From the NCBI GenBank assembly GCA_002390845.1, contig DGQT01000004.1:14056-35443 (forward strand): a stretch of 21,388 nt of DNA, given 5' to 3'. The DNA comes from Chitinophagaceae bacterium UBA4407 (GTDB lineage Bacteria > Bacteroidota > Bacteroidia > Chitinophagales > Chitinophagaceae). The position numbers and the translations under genes were made by a program. The notes beneath the pieces are model-generated. The model worked only from the letters and a program-made list of their open reading frames with translations, made no database searches and was not told the DNA's origin. Of the stretch, positions 7,476 to 15,612 are shown piece after piece (position 1 is the stretch's first letter; each line of letters begins with the position of its first letter).

Positions 7476-8300
7476 TTAATTAAATTTAGCATCGTATTCC
7501 TCAATACGTTTTATGATTCTATTCTTTTCTTCTTGTGAAGCCATTTTTAGATCTACAGTTACACTTCTAGCAAGTTGGATGTTTCGCTGATTGAATATTT
7601 CCGATCCCAATTTCTTTAGATAGTTAACATTTTTATCTGACAATTGAAATGAATATATTTGATATAATGTTTTTCCTTCACTTGTTACTAGACGCTCACA
7701 AAGAAAATAAGTATCTACAGAAAGAATTTGCTCTACTTGTGATTGTGCCTCAATAATTTTAGTCTTAAGTGCATCACTTATTTTAAAGCTATCCATTACA
7801 TTAGGAGCCCATGGTGTTTTGGCAGTGTCTTTAAACGTTTTTTTATCTCTGGCAAGTGTATCTCTTATATCTTGATATGAGGTAATATAATTTTCATCGT
7901 GATGATTTACATAAAAGAGATCGGTTTCATATCCATTATTAGACCATAATGTAAAGCCAGTTAATATTTTGAATCTTGTCTGCCTGTCATTGGTATAATA
8001 ATCTGGATCATATATATAAAAAACATCGCCATAATAATAAGTGTTATATGTTTTTTCGGGTATTAAATAACAATCAATTTTATCTATCAAAGCTTCTTTT
8101 TGCCCCGTATTAACTACTGAAAAATATTTTTTGAGTTCTAAATCTCCAAAAGAGGTTGTTATTGTTAGCTGTTTAATTGGATGGAATTCAAATTTGGATG
8201 AATCAAACCATTGTGGTTTTAGATAGGCATAATAAAGACTTATTAGACTAAATAAAACTGATATTAAAGATATTATAACTGAAGACTTTGATTTCTCCAT
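7476..8300 (-). CDS. Unrecognised membrane-anchored protein
   Basis: 274 residues starting at the ATG at 8300. Residues 9-28 (ISLISVLFSLISLYYAYL) form one hydrophobic segment after a short basic N-terminus, so the protein is probably an N-in inner-membrane anchor with a soluble periplasmic domain, though a large cytoplasmic domain cannot be excluded. The soluble part is rich in Tyr, Asp and Lys and has no motif that I recognise. The gene is visibly more AT-rich than its neighbours and stands alone on the minus strand between two repeat elements (R4 and R5), which fits a recently acquired or fast-evolving gene. A 12-bp palindrome (8370-8381) lies about 70 nt upstream of the start. No function is offered. 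Confidence 0.75.
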   Translation of the reverse strand: MEKSKSSVIISLISVLFSLISLYYAYLKPQWFDSSKFEFHPIKQLTITTSFGDLELKKYFSVVNTGQKEALIDKIDCYLIPEKTYNTYYYGDVFYIYDPDYYTNDRQTRFKILTGFTLWSNNGYETDLFYVNHHDENYITSYQDIRDTLARDKKTFKDTAKTPWAPNVMDSFKISDALKTKIIEAQSQVEQILSVDTYFLCERLVTSEGKTLYQIYSFQLSDKNVNYLKKLGSEIFNQRNIQLARSVTVDLKMASQEEKNRIIKRIEEYDAKFN

Positions 8301-8448
8301 AAAATGAAAGTTTTGAATAAAGAAATGCTTGGTTGAGAAATTAAATTTTAGTTTTATTGGTTGCGTTAAGGATAATTATCCGAATATATGCAAAAAAATT
8401 ACGCAAAGACATCGCTCATAAACAGGAGTGATAAAAATTTTGAACTCT

Positions 8449-8549
8449 TCGCGTCGATCTACGCCTCAGTAAAAGATGATTTGCATATCCGAATGTACAA
8501 GAGTGCGACGCAAGAAAAGTTCAATGAAGCTGCAAAGTTTGGTTCATAA
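8449..8549 (+). repeat. One-armed repeat R5 (inner domain 8449-8498, core 8499-8513)
   Basis: A 50-nt inner domain ends in GTAC and is followed by the core variant AAGAGTGCGACGCAA and the outer arm AAAAGTTCAATGAAG, ending AAGTTTGGTTCATAA (8535-8549). The last 15 nt are identical to the end of R7 (12641-12655). The end overlaps the stop codon of the DUF3237 gene. Confidence 0.85.
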
Positions 8550-9008
8550 TATTTTCCAAACCTGTATTAAAACCTTATCGGGTTTTCTGATGCCTGTTGC
8601 AATAAAAATATTTTTCATCAGCCAGTTATATTGCACAGCTCCTGTTTCAAAAACGGGAATGGAGCGAAAATAATATTCATCTGCATTTACTGCTTCGCCC
8701 AGGGCAATTCGCTTCATTACTTCTTCAGGGCCGTGGCGCAAACCCTTATTCACAATGGTTATCAGCGCACCATCATCGGTTTGTAAAATATACCGTGCTT
8801 CTATTTCTGATACATGATCGCTGCGTTGCAATTGCCAGTCATAACCACCGGGAACAACAATACCTTTTATACCAGGGCCTTCAAAAGTTCCACCTGTAAT
8901 TGGTACAATCCGGCGAATGCCTTTGCCGGTTTCTCCTACTTCCTGAATTTTTCCGGGAGTTACCAGCACGCTGATCTCAAAAACAAATTCGAGTTTTGGT
9001 TGTTCCAT
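8544..9008 (-). CDS. DUF3237 (UPF0311) family protein
   Basis: 154 residues matching the DUF3237 pattern: an opening beta strand with LEFVFEISVLV, then GKGIRRIVPITGGTFEGPGI, GYDWQLQRSD, the stretch EARYILQTDDGALITIVNKG, and the closing YFRSIPVFETGAVQYNWL with RKPDKVLIQVWKI at the C-terminus. Family knowledge: a small single-domain beta-barrel of unknown function, often next to oxidoreductases or hydrolases of aromatic metabolism. It starts 2 nt after the monooxygenase stop codon, so the two form an operon and probably act on the same substrate route (inference). The TGA stop lies within the conserved outer end of repeat R5. Length is normal for the family. Confidence 0.88.
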   Translation of the reverse strand: MEQPKLEFVFEISVLVTPGKIQEVGETGKGIRRIVPITGGTFEGPGIKGIVVPGGYDWQLQRSDHVSEIEARYILQTDDGALITIVNKGLRHGPEEVMKRIALGEAVNADEYYFRSIPVFETGAVQYNWLMKNIFIATGIRKPDKVLIQVWKIL

Positions 9009-9010
9009 TT

Positions 9011-10252
9011 TTATTGTTTTTGATTGAGCGTTTCTTTCTCAAAGCCTGCAATTTTTTTATAGCGATCAGCAATTTCTTCCAGCTCTGTTTGTGATATTAC
9101 ATCATGCAGATTTTCAAAACCATTTGGTGCCCGGTCTTCAACAATCTGCATTACCTGCTCAGGGCCCATTTGCCTGTTTTGTAAAACAATTTTTGAAGTG
9201 GCAGGCAAACGAATTTGTTCATATTGATACAATGCTTTTATAACATCTGGTTCATTAGCCAAACATGCTGTTATACACTCCGCATCAAGTATGGCCTGCG
9301 AGCCACCATTGGAACCAATCGGGTACATCGGGTGTGCTGCATCGCCCAGCAAAGTAATTCTTTCGAAAGACCAGCGTTGAAGCGGGTTTCGGTCGCTCAT
9401 AGGAAATTCATAAATAGCAGGAGCAGCTTCAATTAGTGCAGGTACATTTAGCCAATCAAATTTCCAGTCGATAAATTTTGGTAATATTTTTTCTGCATCA
9501 CATTTTTTATTCCAGTCTCTTTCTTTGCTTAATTCTTCTTCAGGCACAGGAAGGTCTGCGATCCAGTTAATCAGTTGATCGCCGTTTTCATCAACACCTG
9601 GTGATATAGGATAGGCAACAAATTTTTGCTTTGCACTTCCGGCCATGATCATTGAACTGCCTGAAAGAAATGGCTTTGCTCTTGCCGTTCCGCGGTGCAG
9701 TATGATACCCGAAAATTGTGGTGCACCTTCATTTGGATAAAACTGTTTTCTTACTGCAGAGTGAATACCATCTGCACCGATCAATACATCACCTTCAGCA
9801 CTAATAGTTTCATTTGTTTTACGGTTAATGAAAGTGGCATGAACGTTATCATTGTTGTTTTTACAGGATTGCAAATGATAACCCGTGTGAATATTTTTTT
9901 CTCCGATAATTTTCTTTGCTGCATCTAATAATAACATTTGAAATACGCCGCGATGAATGGAATATTGCGGCCAGTGATAACCTGCAAATTTTCCTCTTGG
10001 TTCCTGCCATATTTCTTGCCCGAACTTGTTATAGTAAGCCAGTTCAGTTGTGGCAACAGCAAGCTGAGCAAGGCTTTCACCCAAACCAAGATTGGTAAGT
10101 ACACGCACAGCATGTGGCAATAAATTAATGCCTACACCCAATGGCTTTATTTCATTTACTGATTCATATACCTGCACATCAAAGCCCTTTTTGAAAAGGC
10201 TGATGGCGGCGGTAAGCCCGCCAATACCGGCACCGGCAATAATTATGAGCAT
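9011..10252 (-). CDS. FAD-dependent monooxygenase (aromatic hydroxylase type)
   Basis: 413 residues of the class A flavoprotein monooxygenase family. The FAD-binding GAGIGG lies at 7-12 with the ribose-binding Glu30; the DG motif GADGIHSAVRKQFYP is at 159-173; the GD motif LLGDAAHPMYPIGSNGGSQA is at 301-320. The overall look is of PhzS or salicylate hydroxylase-like enzymes. Family knowledge: these use NAD(P)H and oxygen to hydroxylate an aromatic ring; the substrate cannot be told from sequence alone. It is the first gene of a two-gene unit with the DUF3237 protein. No aromatic ring-cleavage genes are nearby. The ATG at 10252 directly precedes the Rossmann strand LIIIAGAGIGG, so the start is sound. 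Confidence 0.93.
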   Translation of the reverse strand: MLIIIAGAGIGGLTAAISLFKKGFDVQVYESVNEIKPLGVGINLLPHAVRVLTNLGLGESLAQLAVATTELAYYNKFGQEIWQEPRGKFAGYHWPQYSIHRGVFQMLLLDAAKKIIGEKNIHTGYHLQSCKNNNDNVHATFINRKTNETISAEGDVLIGADGIHSAVRKQFYPNEGAPQFSGIILHRGTARAKPFLSGSSMIMAGSAKQKFVAYPISPGVDENGDQLINWIADLPVPEEELSKERDWNKKCDAEKILPKFIDWKFDWLNVPALIEAAPAIYEFPMSDRNPLQRWSFERITLLGDAAHPMYPIGSNGGSQAILDAECITACLANEPDVIKALYQYEQIRLPATSKIVLQNRQMGPEQVMQIVEDRAPNGFENLHDVISQTELEEIADRYKKIAGFEKETLNQKQ

Positions 10253-10352
10253 GGTTGATGTTTAGTCCTTAATTACTTCACCGAATATACAAACCTTATC
10301 AATCATACTTGTGTGAATGTGGGTACACTTCAAATTGTCGCAGTCTTTTTCA

Positions 10353-10426
10353 GCGCAGAGAACAAGAGAACGCTAAGTTTACGCTGAGCATCTCTGCGAT
10401 AACTCCTTATCTCATGTTCTTTGCGT
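10353..10426. repeat. Imperfect inverted repeat upstream of the monooxygenase operon
   Basis: GCGCAGAGAACAAGAG (10353-10368) pairs in inverted orientation with CTCATGTTCTTTGCGT (10411-10426), 13 of 16 positions. The stretch between is also rich in GCG and CTC words. It resembles the low-complexity 'CTCTGCGT' type intergenic sequence seen in many Bacteroidota and is distinct from the repeat family with the GTGCGACGC core. Confidence 0.5.
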
Positions 10427-10487
10427 TAGAAATCTGATGACAAGTGGAAATACTTTAGCGAAAATTTGAAATGCACCTGCGAATACA

Positions 10488-10590
10488 TGGAACTATTACA
10501 CTTAGATAAAAGCTGATCAGCATATCAGAACGTAAAAGAGTGCGACGCAACGGAAGCTTAATAGATTTGTATAAGCCTGGCACAAAAAAA
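10488..10590 (+). repeat. One-armed repeat R6 (core 10536-10550)
   Basis: A diverged inner domain (with AAAGCTGATCAGCATATC) leads to AAGAGTGCGACGCAA and the outer arm CGGAAGCTTAATAGAT, ending CTGGCACAAAAAAAG. The A-run is a T-run on the minus strand and sits about 24 nt beyond the stop of the minus-strand DUF4386-like gene. Confidence 0.78.
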
Positions 10591-10613
10591 GATACCCGAT
10601 GCGTAAAAATATT

Positions 10614-11339
10614 TCAGGCAGTAATTGCTTTGGTAGTAATATCTGGCGCATGTTTAAGTTGAAGAAATCTGATACCAATAATTAAAAGCCAGATAAGCCA
10701 CAATGTACTGCCAATAAAACCAGCCAATTCCCAAACCGGAAAGCCGGGTATTACTGTGGATAATAATTCGGCCTGTGCAAGTAGATAAATGAATGCGCTA
10801 ACCACACCAAGTAAGTTAACCCATTTTGGAAATAACTTTAGCCGGGAAAAGGAAATTGAAATTAGACCGGTCCAGATGATGGTAAACAACTGCCCCAAAT
10901 GTTCCCCCAATAGCACACCAGCAAATTGATGAATTGTTTTAAAGGTTACAATGGCTGCCGTTCTCGTGGTATCGTTTGTTGCATTAACGAATGCATCAGC
11001 AAGTACCGGTACAACAAAAGTCCATCTTAATAGACCAATCATCTGAACGATTAAACCAATGACGCCAATGGTTGTGGCTACACGGGCCAATGATGACTTA
11101 TTTTCGAGTTTTGTACCGATGAGAATATAAGCTGGTAATAACGGAATACCTACCAATGCAAAAGCAAACCATGTGAAGATTAATTTACTGCCGCCTTCAT
11201 GAAACTTAGTAAGAATAATGCCAGTGTCTTGTCTTAAAATATCCGGATACTCAAAGGTAATTGTAAGCATCGTGTAAGGGATAAATACACCTATTGCCCC
11301 TGCAATAAGTAACCATCCGATCGTTTTATTATTTTTCAT
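10614..11339 (-). CDS. DUF4386-like multi-pass membrane protein
   Basis: 241 residues with about six or seven hydrophobic segments, starting with TIGWLLIAGAIGVFIPYTML (5-24) and ending in a C-terminal helix near LIWLLIIGIRFLQL. The pattern and length fit the DUF4386 family of bacterial integral membrane proteins, whose function is not known; I base this on overall resemblance rather than a signature motif. The start lies 11 nt after the stop of the upstream outer-membrane-type gene, so they are co-transcribed. A divergent possibility is an unrelated small permease. The 3' end faces repeat R6. Confidence 0.7.
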   Translation of the reverse strand: MKNNKTIGWLLIAGAIGVFIPYTMLTITFEYPDILRQDTGIILTKFHEGGSKLIFTWFAFALVGIPLLPAYILIGTKLENKSSLARVATTIGVIGLIVQMIGLLRWTFVVPVLADAFVNATNDTTRTAAIVTFKTIHQFAGVLLGEHLGQLFTIIWTGLISISFSRLKLFPKWVNLLGVVSAFIYLLAQAELLSTVIPGFPVWELAGFIGSTLWLIWLLIIGIRFLQLKHAPDITTKAITA

Positions 11340-11350
11340 GACTATTTATT

Positions 11351-11803
11351 TTAAAATTTGAATGAATAACTGATACCCGGCGTTGGGTTAATTTTAATAT
11401 CCTGTCCTTTGGCGGCAACAGCAATAGCACCAATCCTTACATTCAAACCTTTCCATATCATCCAGCGAAAGCCGGCTTCCATAGCTACTGCGTTTTTATC
11501 TTTATAATCACGGGTAAGCCCACGCATATAAGAAGCGCCTGCATAAAAAGAAGATGGGATTTCTTTTTTGTCAACTGGTAGAAACCAGTAAGTAAGACCG
11601 GCTTTTACAAAGTTGGTGTACTCACCTGATTTAAAGGCGGTGGTATAATACCCTGCATGTACAGATACATGCTGGTGGCGGTATTCCAACCCAATAGACG
11701 GGTTGCGGAAGCCGTTAATGCTGATTTCGTTTTGTGAAAATTTGCTTTGAGAAAAAGCAGTACCTGATACTAATAAGGCAGCTGCAAAGATTAACTGTTT
11801 CAT
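11351..11803 (-). CDS. Small exported outer-membrane-type protein
   Basis: 150 residues from the ATG at 11803; an in-frame ATG at 11842 exists but would put 13 charged residues before a clean signal peptide, so it is rejected. MKQLIFAAALLVSGTAFSQ is a signal peptide with cleavage after AFS. The mature part alternates aromatic and polar residues in short beta strands (HQHVSVHAGYYTTAF, FVKAGLTYWFLP, AVAMEAGFRWMIW) and ends SYSFKF, an aromatic C-terminus typical of outer-membrane barrels. At this length it would make an eight-stranded barrel at most. Function unknown. It lies 90 nt downstream of the Crp/Fnr-type gene and 11 nt upstream of the DUF4386-like gene, which suggests that the regulator controls the pair (inference). 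Confidence 0.82.
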   Translation of the reverse strand: MKQLIFAAALLVSGTAFSQSKFSQNEISINGFRNPSIGLEYRHQHVSVHAGYYTTAFKSGEYTNFVKAGLTYWFLPVDKKEIPSSFYAGASYMRGLTRDYKDKNAVAMEAGFRWMIWKGLNVRIGAIAVAAKGQDIKINPTPGISYSFKF

Positions 11804-11893
11804 TTTTTTGTTTTGTGTTATTAATTTTTTTTGAGAGCACAAAGATGAAACAGCAGCAGGCGCTGGTACCGGACAAATGTCTATAAATAAAAT

Positions 11894-12457
11894 TCAGGAA
11901 ATATTATTTCGGATACGGCTCAAATGCCTTGGTGTAACGCCCAATATAGAAGCAAGGTATTGCAGGGGAATTTGTTGCAGGAGCTTAGGTTCTTCTTTTA
12001 GTAACAAAGCATAACGTTCTTCAGCAGTTAATATCATCAGATTGGCCCTTGTTTCATCCATACCCATTACTAAATTTTCCAGGGCACTTATATAGAATAT
12101 TTTAAAGGCTTCGCTTTCTGCCTTAAGTTTCTGCAGATCAGAATAATGAATCTGCCATAGTTCTGCATCAGCCAATGCCCGGATATTTTCTTTACCGGGT
12201 TGTTGTTTATAGAAACTGTTTAATGAGAGAAGAAAACTATTTTCTCCGGTAATATAGGTGGTTAGTTCCTTACCATCTTTAAGATAAAAATACTGAAACA
12301 ATCCCTTTGTAATAAATGCCAGGTACTTACTGGTTTTACCTTCTTCTGCAAAGAAATCTCCCTTAGGTATTTTCTTAAACTTAAAGGATGCTGTTATTTG
12401 CGACAGTTCATTTGCCGGAATGCCTTTGCCTAAGAAGTGAGAGAGTAATTGTTCCAA
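11894..12457 (-). CDS. Crp/Fnr-type transcriptional regulator, TTG start
   Basis: 187 residues. The cyclic-nucleotide-binding-like beta barrel spans roughly 15-115 (GDFFAEEGKTSKYLAFITKG and GENSFLLSLNSFY stand out), followed by the long dimer helix and a C-terminal helix-turn-helix with LTAEERYALLL, LQYLASILGVTPRHLSRIR. This is the common Bacteroidota Crp/Fnr architecture. The cAMP-binding signature of E. coli Crp is absent, so the ligand, if any, is unknown. The start is TTG at 12457: the frame is closed by a TAA shortly upstream and no ATG fits the domain. It is transcribed in the same direction as the two genes that follow and is probably their regulator. Confidence 0.9.
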   Translation of the reverse strand: MEQLLSHFLGKGIPANELSQITASFKFKKIPKGDFFAEEGKTSKYLAFITKGLFQYFYLKDGKELTTYITGENSFLLSLNSFYKQQPGKENIRALADAELWQIHYSDLQKLKAESEAFKIFYISALENLVMGMDETRANLMILTAEERYALLLKEEPKLLQQIPLQYLASILGVTPRHLSRIRNNIS

Positions 12458-12553
12458 AAGTTTTGTTTAAATGATGAAATTGAAATTACAATTATTTAAT
12501 TGATTGGCTTTCATTGTCTCTTTCGTTGTGGTTCCTGCTCTCACAAATCACAT

Positions 12554-12660
12554 TCGCTTCAATCTACGCTTCGGTAAAAGATGAATAGAATATCCAACCG
12601 TACAAGTGAGTGACACAACGGAAGCTCAACAGATTTTCATAAGTTTGGTTCATAAAAAAT
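12554..12660 (+). repeat. One-armed repeat R7 (inner domain 12554-12603, variant core 12604-12618)
   Basis: The 50-nt inner domain starts TCGCTTCAATCTACGCTTCG and ends CCAACCGTAC. The core is the variant AAGTGAGTGACACAA, shared only with R9. The outer arm CGGAAGCTCAACAGATTTTC ends AAGTTTGGTTCATAA and an A-run. It stops 13 nt before the GH13 start codon, so it forms that gene's leader. Confidence 0.85.
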
Positions 12661-12672
12661 AAAGCATTTGAA

Positions 12673-14421
12673 ATGCGTAAAAATATAATTCAGTTAATGA
12701 TTGCTACTGCTGCAATAACGATGGCATGTCCGGCTTGCCAAAATTCAAATGAGAAGCAAGCGCAGAACAACAGTGATTCTATTGGCGGTCGTGAATGGTG
12801 GAAAGAAGCCATCGTGTACCAGGTTTACCCGCGGAGTTTTAAAGACAATGATGGCGATGGTGTTGGTGATTTGAAGGGCATTATTTCGAAGCTTGATTAT
12901 TTAAAAAGTTTGGGCATTGATGCAATCTGGCTGAACCCTGTTTATGAATCGCCCAACTTTGATAACGGTTATGATGTAAGCGATTATTACAACATTCTAA
13001 AACAGTTTGGAACCATGCAGGATTTTGATAGTTTGCTCAGCGGACTGCATGCACGCAACATAAAACTGGTGATGGATATTGTGGTGAACCACAGCAGTAG
13101 TGAGCATGAATGGTTTAAACAATCGAGGAGTTCGAGAACCAACCCGTACCGTGATTATTATCACTGGTGGAATGCGGAGAGAGGCAAGCCCACACCGCGT
13201 TTCAGCTTTTTTGATGTAAATGGCGATGCATGGAAATACGATACATTAACCAATGCATATTACCTTCATTATTTTTCGCAGCAGCAACCAGATTTGAATT
13301 GGGAGAACCCCAAACTTCGCCAGGAAGTTTATAAGATGATGCGTTTCTGGCTTGATAAAGGTGTGGATGGTTTTCGCATGGATGCGTTTCAATATGTTGC
13401 CAAGGATACAACGTTTCCGGTGTTTCCCGAAGGTTATGAAAAAGATGTGGCAAAGTATTACGGTACCGGCCCGCACCTGCACGATTACATACAGGAAATG
13501 AACAAAGAAGTTTTTGGAAAATATAATTTGATGACCGTTGCAGAAGGTGCCGGAAGTTTACCGGAAGAAGCTATGAAATTTGTTGATCCGGACCGGCATG
13601 AATTAAGTATGGCCTATCATTTTAAAGGAATTGATTATGGAAATTTTGATCCCAATTACGATTTGGTTGGCTTTAAAAAATTATATTCTTACTGGGACAG
13701 TGGCTTTGAAGATAAAGGATGGCTGGCTATTTTTCTTGCCAATCACGATCAGCCGCGTATGGTAAGCCATTGGGGAAATGATGCACCGGAGTTCAGAGAT
13801 GCTTCGTCAAAAATGCTTACAACATTTCTAATGACAATGCGCGGTACGCCTTACTATTATTATGGCGATGAGTTGGGCATGACGAACATTAAGTTTGATA
13901 ACATTGAAGATTACCGCGATATAGAAACGCTTAATAAATACGCACAGGCTAAAAAGAATGGTGATGATCTTGTGAAATTTATAGAAGACAAGAAACGTTC
14001 TGCAAGAGACAATGGTCGCACGCCTTTTCAGTGGGATAGCAGTGCCAATGCGGGTTTTAGTACGGGAACACCGTGGTTAAAAGTAAACCCAAATTATAAA
14101 ACTGTTAATGCAGCCGCAGAAGAAAATGATGCAAACAGTAGCTTAAATTATTTTAGAAAAGTAACGAAGCTGCGTAAAGACAACCTTGTGCTGGTTTATG
14201 GAAAATATACGTTGCTTGATAAAGACAATCCTGAAATATATGCTTACACAAGGGAGTTGAATGAAAAAAAAATATTGATTTTACTGAACTTTAAAAGCAA
14301 GGTTGCCACAGCATACACCGGCATAGATTTAAGTAAAGCGAAACTGTTGTTAGGTAATTATGCTACACCTTCAACAGGCGAAACATTGCAGCCTTATGAA
14401 GCGGTGATTTATGAATTGTAA
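12673..14421 (+). CDS. GH13 alpha-glucosidase-type lipoprotein
   Basis: 582 residues. The N-terminus is a lipoprotein-like signal with candidate acylated cysteines Cys19 or Cys22. The GH13 barrel starts at WWKEAIVYQVYPRSF (42-56), with the calcium loop DNDGDGVGD (58-66), conserved region I DIVVNH (135-140), region II GFRMDAF with nucleophile Asp237, region III TVAEGAG with acid/base Glu291, and region IV ANHDQPR with Asp359. The second half ends in the usual beta-sandwich domain. The VYQVYPRSF, region IV NHDQPR and RTPFQWD words are those of oligo-1,6-glucosidase and related alpha-glucosidases (GH13_31-like). It would cleave alpha-glucosides outside the inner membrane. No SusC/SusD pair is adjacent, so it is not part of a standard polysaccharide locus here. 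Confidence 0.93.
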   Translation: MRKNIIQLMIATAAITMACPACQNSNEKQAQNNSDSIGGREWWKEAIVYQVYPRSFKDNDGDGVGDLKGIISKLDYLKSLGIDAIWLNPVYESPNFDNGYDVSDYYNILKQFGTMQDFDSLLSGLHARNIKLVMDIVVNHSSSEHEWFKQSRSSRTNPYRDYYHWWNAERGKPTPRFSFFDVNGDAWKYDTLTNAYYLHYFSQQQPDLNWENPKLRQEVYKMMRFWLDKGVDGFRMDAFQYVAKDTTFPVFPEGYEKDVAKYYGTGPHLHDYIQEMNKEVFGKYNLMTVAEGAGSLPEEAMKFVDPDRHELSMAYHFKGIDYGNFDPNYDLVGFKKLYSYWDSGFEDKGWLAIFLANHDQPRMVSHWGNDAPEFRDASSKMLTTFLMTMRGTPYYYYGDELGMTNIKFDNIEDYRDIETLNKYAQAKKNGDDLVKFIEDKKRSARDNGRTPFQWDSSANAGFSTGTPWLKVNPNYKTVNAAAEENDANSSLNYFRKVTKLRKDNLVLVYGKYTLLDKDNPEIYAYTRELNEKKILILLNFKSKVATAYTGIDLSKAKLLLGNYATPSTGETLQPYEAVIYEL

Positions 14422-14426
14422 GAAAA

Positions 14427-14494
14427 TTATTATTAGCCCGGCGACAGAATACGTATGAAGCTTTACTTGCCACGCTCGTTTCACAGTTCCGAAC
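14427..14494 (-). repeat. Solo arm B2 with the second inner module
   Basis: TTAGCCCGGCGACAGAATAC, then ATGAAGCTTTACTTGCC and CACGCTCGTTTCACAGTTCC. The first part is the same outer arm as in R3 and R2; the second part is the B module of 3926-3976 and 21166-21216, here truncated. It starts only about 10 nt after the GH13 stop codon. Confidence 0.75.
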
Positions 14495-14572
14495 AATGGT
14501 GATCGTGTTTAGGTGTTGAGCGAAGCCGAAACACACTCAATATATTGCTATTTTCCACAGCTATTAAAATTG

Positions 14573-14659
14573 CGGAGAGTAAGAGATTCGAACTCTTGAT
14601 ACAGTTTCCCGTATACACACTTTCCAGGCGTGCTCCTTCAACCACTCGGACAACTCTCC
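14573..14659 (-). tRNA. tRNA-Ser (anticodon GGA)
   Basis: An 87-nt cloverleaf with a 7-bp acceptor stem GGAGAGT/ACTCTCC, D-arm, anticodon loop CTGGAAA reading GGA, a long class II variable arm (TATACGGGAAACTGTATC region) and a T-arm with GTTCGAATC. The long variable arm and GGA anticodon identify serine. The 3' CCA is not fully encoded. Confidence 0.95.
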
Positions 14660-14692
14660 AATTTGTAGGGCTGCAAAAATAATGTTCTGAAA

Positions 14693-15460
14693 TCAGTTGC
14701 CGAATATTTTTTCGGCGTTAGCGGTAGTAATCGCTGCAACTTCCCCGATAGGAATATTTTTTATCTCAGCCAGTTTGCTTACCACAAATTCTAAGTAGCT
14801 GCTTTCGTTTCTTTTGCCACGGTATGGCACAGGTGTTAAGTAAGGAGCATCTGTCTCCAACACAATATGCTCAAGATCAATTTTAGCCAGCACTTCCTGC
14901 AGCCCCGATTTTTTATAAGTAAGCACCCCGCCAATGCCCAGCAAAAATTGCATATCAATAATTTCCTTTGCATTTTCGTAAGTGCCACCGAAACAGTGAA
15001 AGATACCAGTTAATCCTTTGGCAGCAAAGGGTTTTACAAAGTCAATCGTTTCCTGCATGGCATTACGTGTATGGATCACTATGGGCAAACGCCGCTCCAG
15101 TGCCCACTGCATTTGTGTTTCAAACGCATCATATTGCTGGGTAACAAAGGTTTTATCCCAGTAAAAGTCTAGCCCGATTTCGCCTATTGCAGCAAACTTC
15201 CGTTTACCAAGCCAGTCTTCTGCAATCTTCAATTCGTCTTTATAATTTTCTTTTACCGAGCACGGATGCAACCCCATCATAGCGAAAAATTCTGCGGGAA
15301 AAGCCGTTTCCAGTGCCAGCATATCACCAATAACCTCACTGTCAATTGCCGGGAGAAAAAATTTTGTAACGCCAATCTTTTTTGCCTTTTCTATCACACC
15401 ATGAATATCCTGTTTAAACTCATCAAGGTATAAATGGCAATGGGTATCAATTAGTTTCAT
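14693..15460 (-). CDS. tatD: TatD family metal-dependent hydrolase/DNase
   Basis: 255 residues from the ATG at 15460. The metal-binding HCH (His7, His9) opens the protein in LIDTHCHLYLDEF; further ligands are in IGEIGLDFYWD, PIVIHTRNA, GIFHCFGGTYENA and LETDAPYLTPVPYRGKRNE. This is the complete TatD set. Family knowledge: a TIM-barrel metallo-nuclease (TatD/YcfH type) with 3'-5' DNase activity, linked to DNA repair and quality control. A longer frame from an ATG at 15496 adds 12 residues without family support, and the predicted promoter at 15467-15497 lies inside it, so 15460 is preferred. The gene is followed by tRNA-Ser on the same strand. Confidence 0.93.
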   Translation of the reverse strand: MKLIDTHCHLYLDEFKQDIHGVIEKAKKIGVTKFFLPAIDSEVIGDMLALETAFPAEFFAMMGLHPCSVKENYKDELKIAEDWLGKRKFAAIGEIGLDFYWDKTFVTQQYDAFETQMQWALERRLPIVIHTRNAMQETIDFVKPFAAKGLTGIFHCFGGTYENAKEIIDMQFLLGIGGVLTYKKSGLQEVLAKIDLEHIVLETDAPYLTPVPYRGKRNESSYLEFVVSKLAEIKNIPIGEVAAITTANAEKIFGN

Positions 15461-15466
15461 TCGTCT

Positions 15467-15497
15467 CAAATATTGTTTGATGTTGCGGTACTGCAAA
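15467..15497 (-). promoter_or_regulatory. Predicted promoter of tatD
   Basis: On the minus strand TTTG (15497-15494), a 19-nt spacer and AATATTTG (15474-15467) match the Bacteroidota promoter with one mismatch. Transcription would begin within a few bases of the ATG at 15460, implying a leaderless or nearly leaderless mRNA. Confidence 0.5.
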
Positions 15498-15577
15498 GAA
15501 AACCAACAATTAAAACCTTTTCCCCTTTATTTAAATAACCTTGAAAAATTATTTTCCCATTAATTCAAAAAAATATT

Positions 15578-15608
15578 TTTGGGCGGTTAAATGAAACATC
15601 TATATTTG
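15578..15608 (+). promoter_or_regulatory. Orphan promoter with perfect consensus
   Basis: TTTG (15578-15581), a 19-nt spacer and TATATTTG (15601-15608) match the Bacteroidota -33/-7 consensus without a mismatch. It points right, away from tatD, into about 300 nt that hold no plus-strand gene. It is the best promoter in the window and is assigned to the candidate RNA that follows. Confidence 0.7.
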
Positions 15609-15612
15609 ATCT

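Noticed and set aside
11804..11842. Upstream in-frame ATG for the outer-membrane-type gene
   Set aside because: It would put 13 polar residues before a well-formed signal peptide.
13202..13482. Minus-strand open frames inside the GH13 gene
   Set aside because: They are shadows of a gene with all four GH13 regions intact on the other strand.
15461..15496. Upstream in-frame ATG for tatD
   Set aside because: TatD proteins begin a few residues before the HCH motif, and the promoter lies inside this extension.
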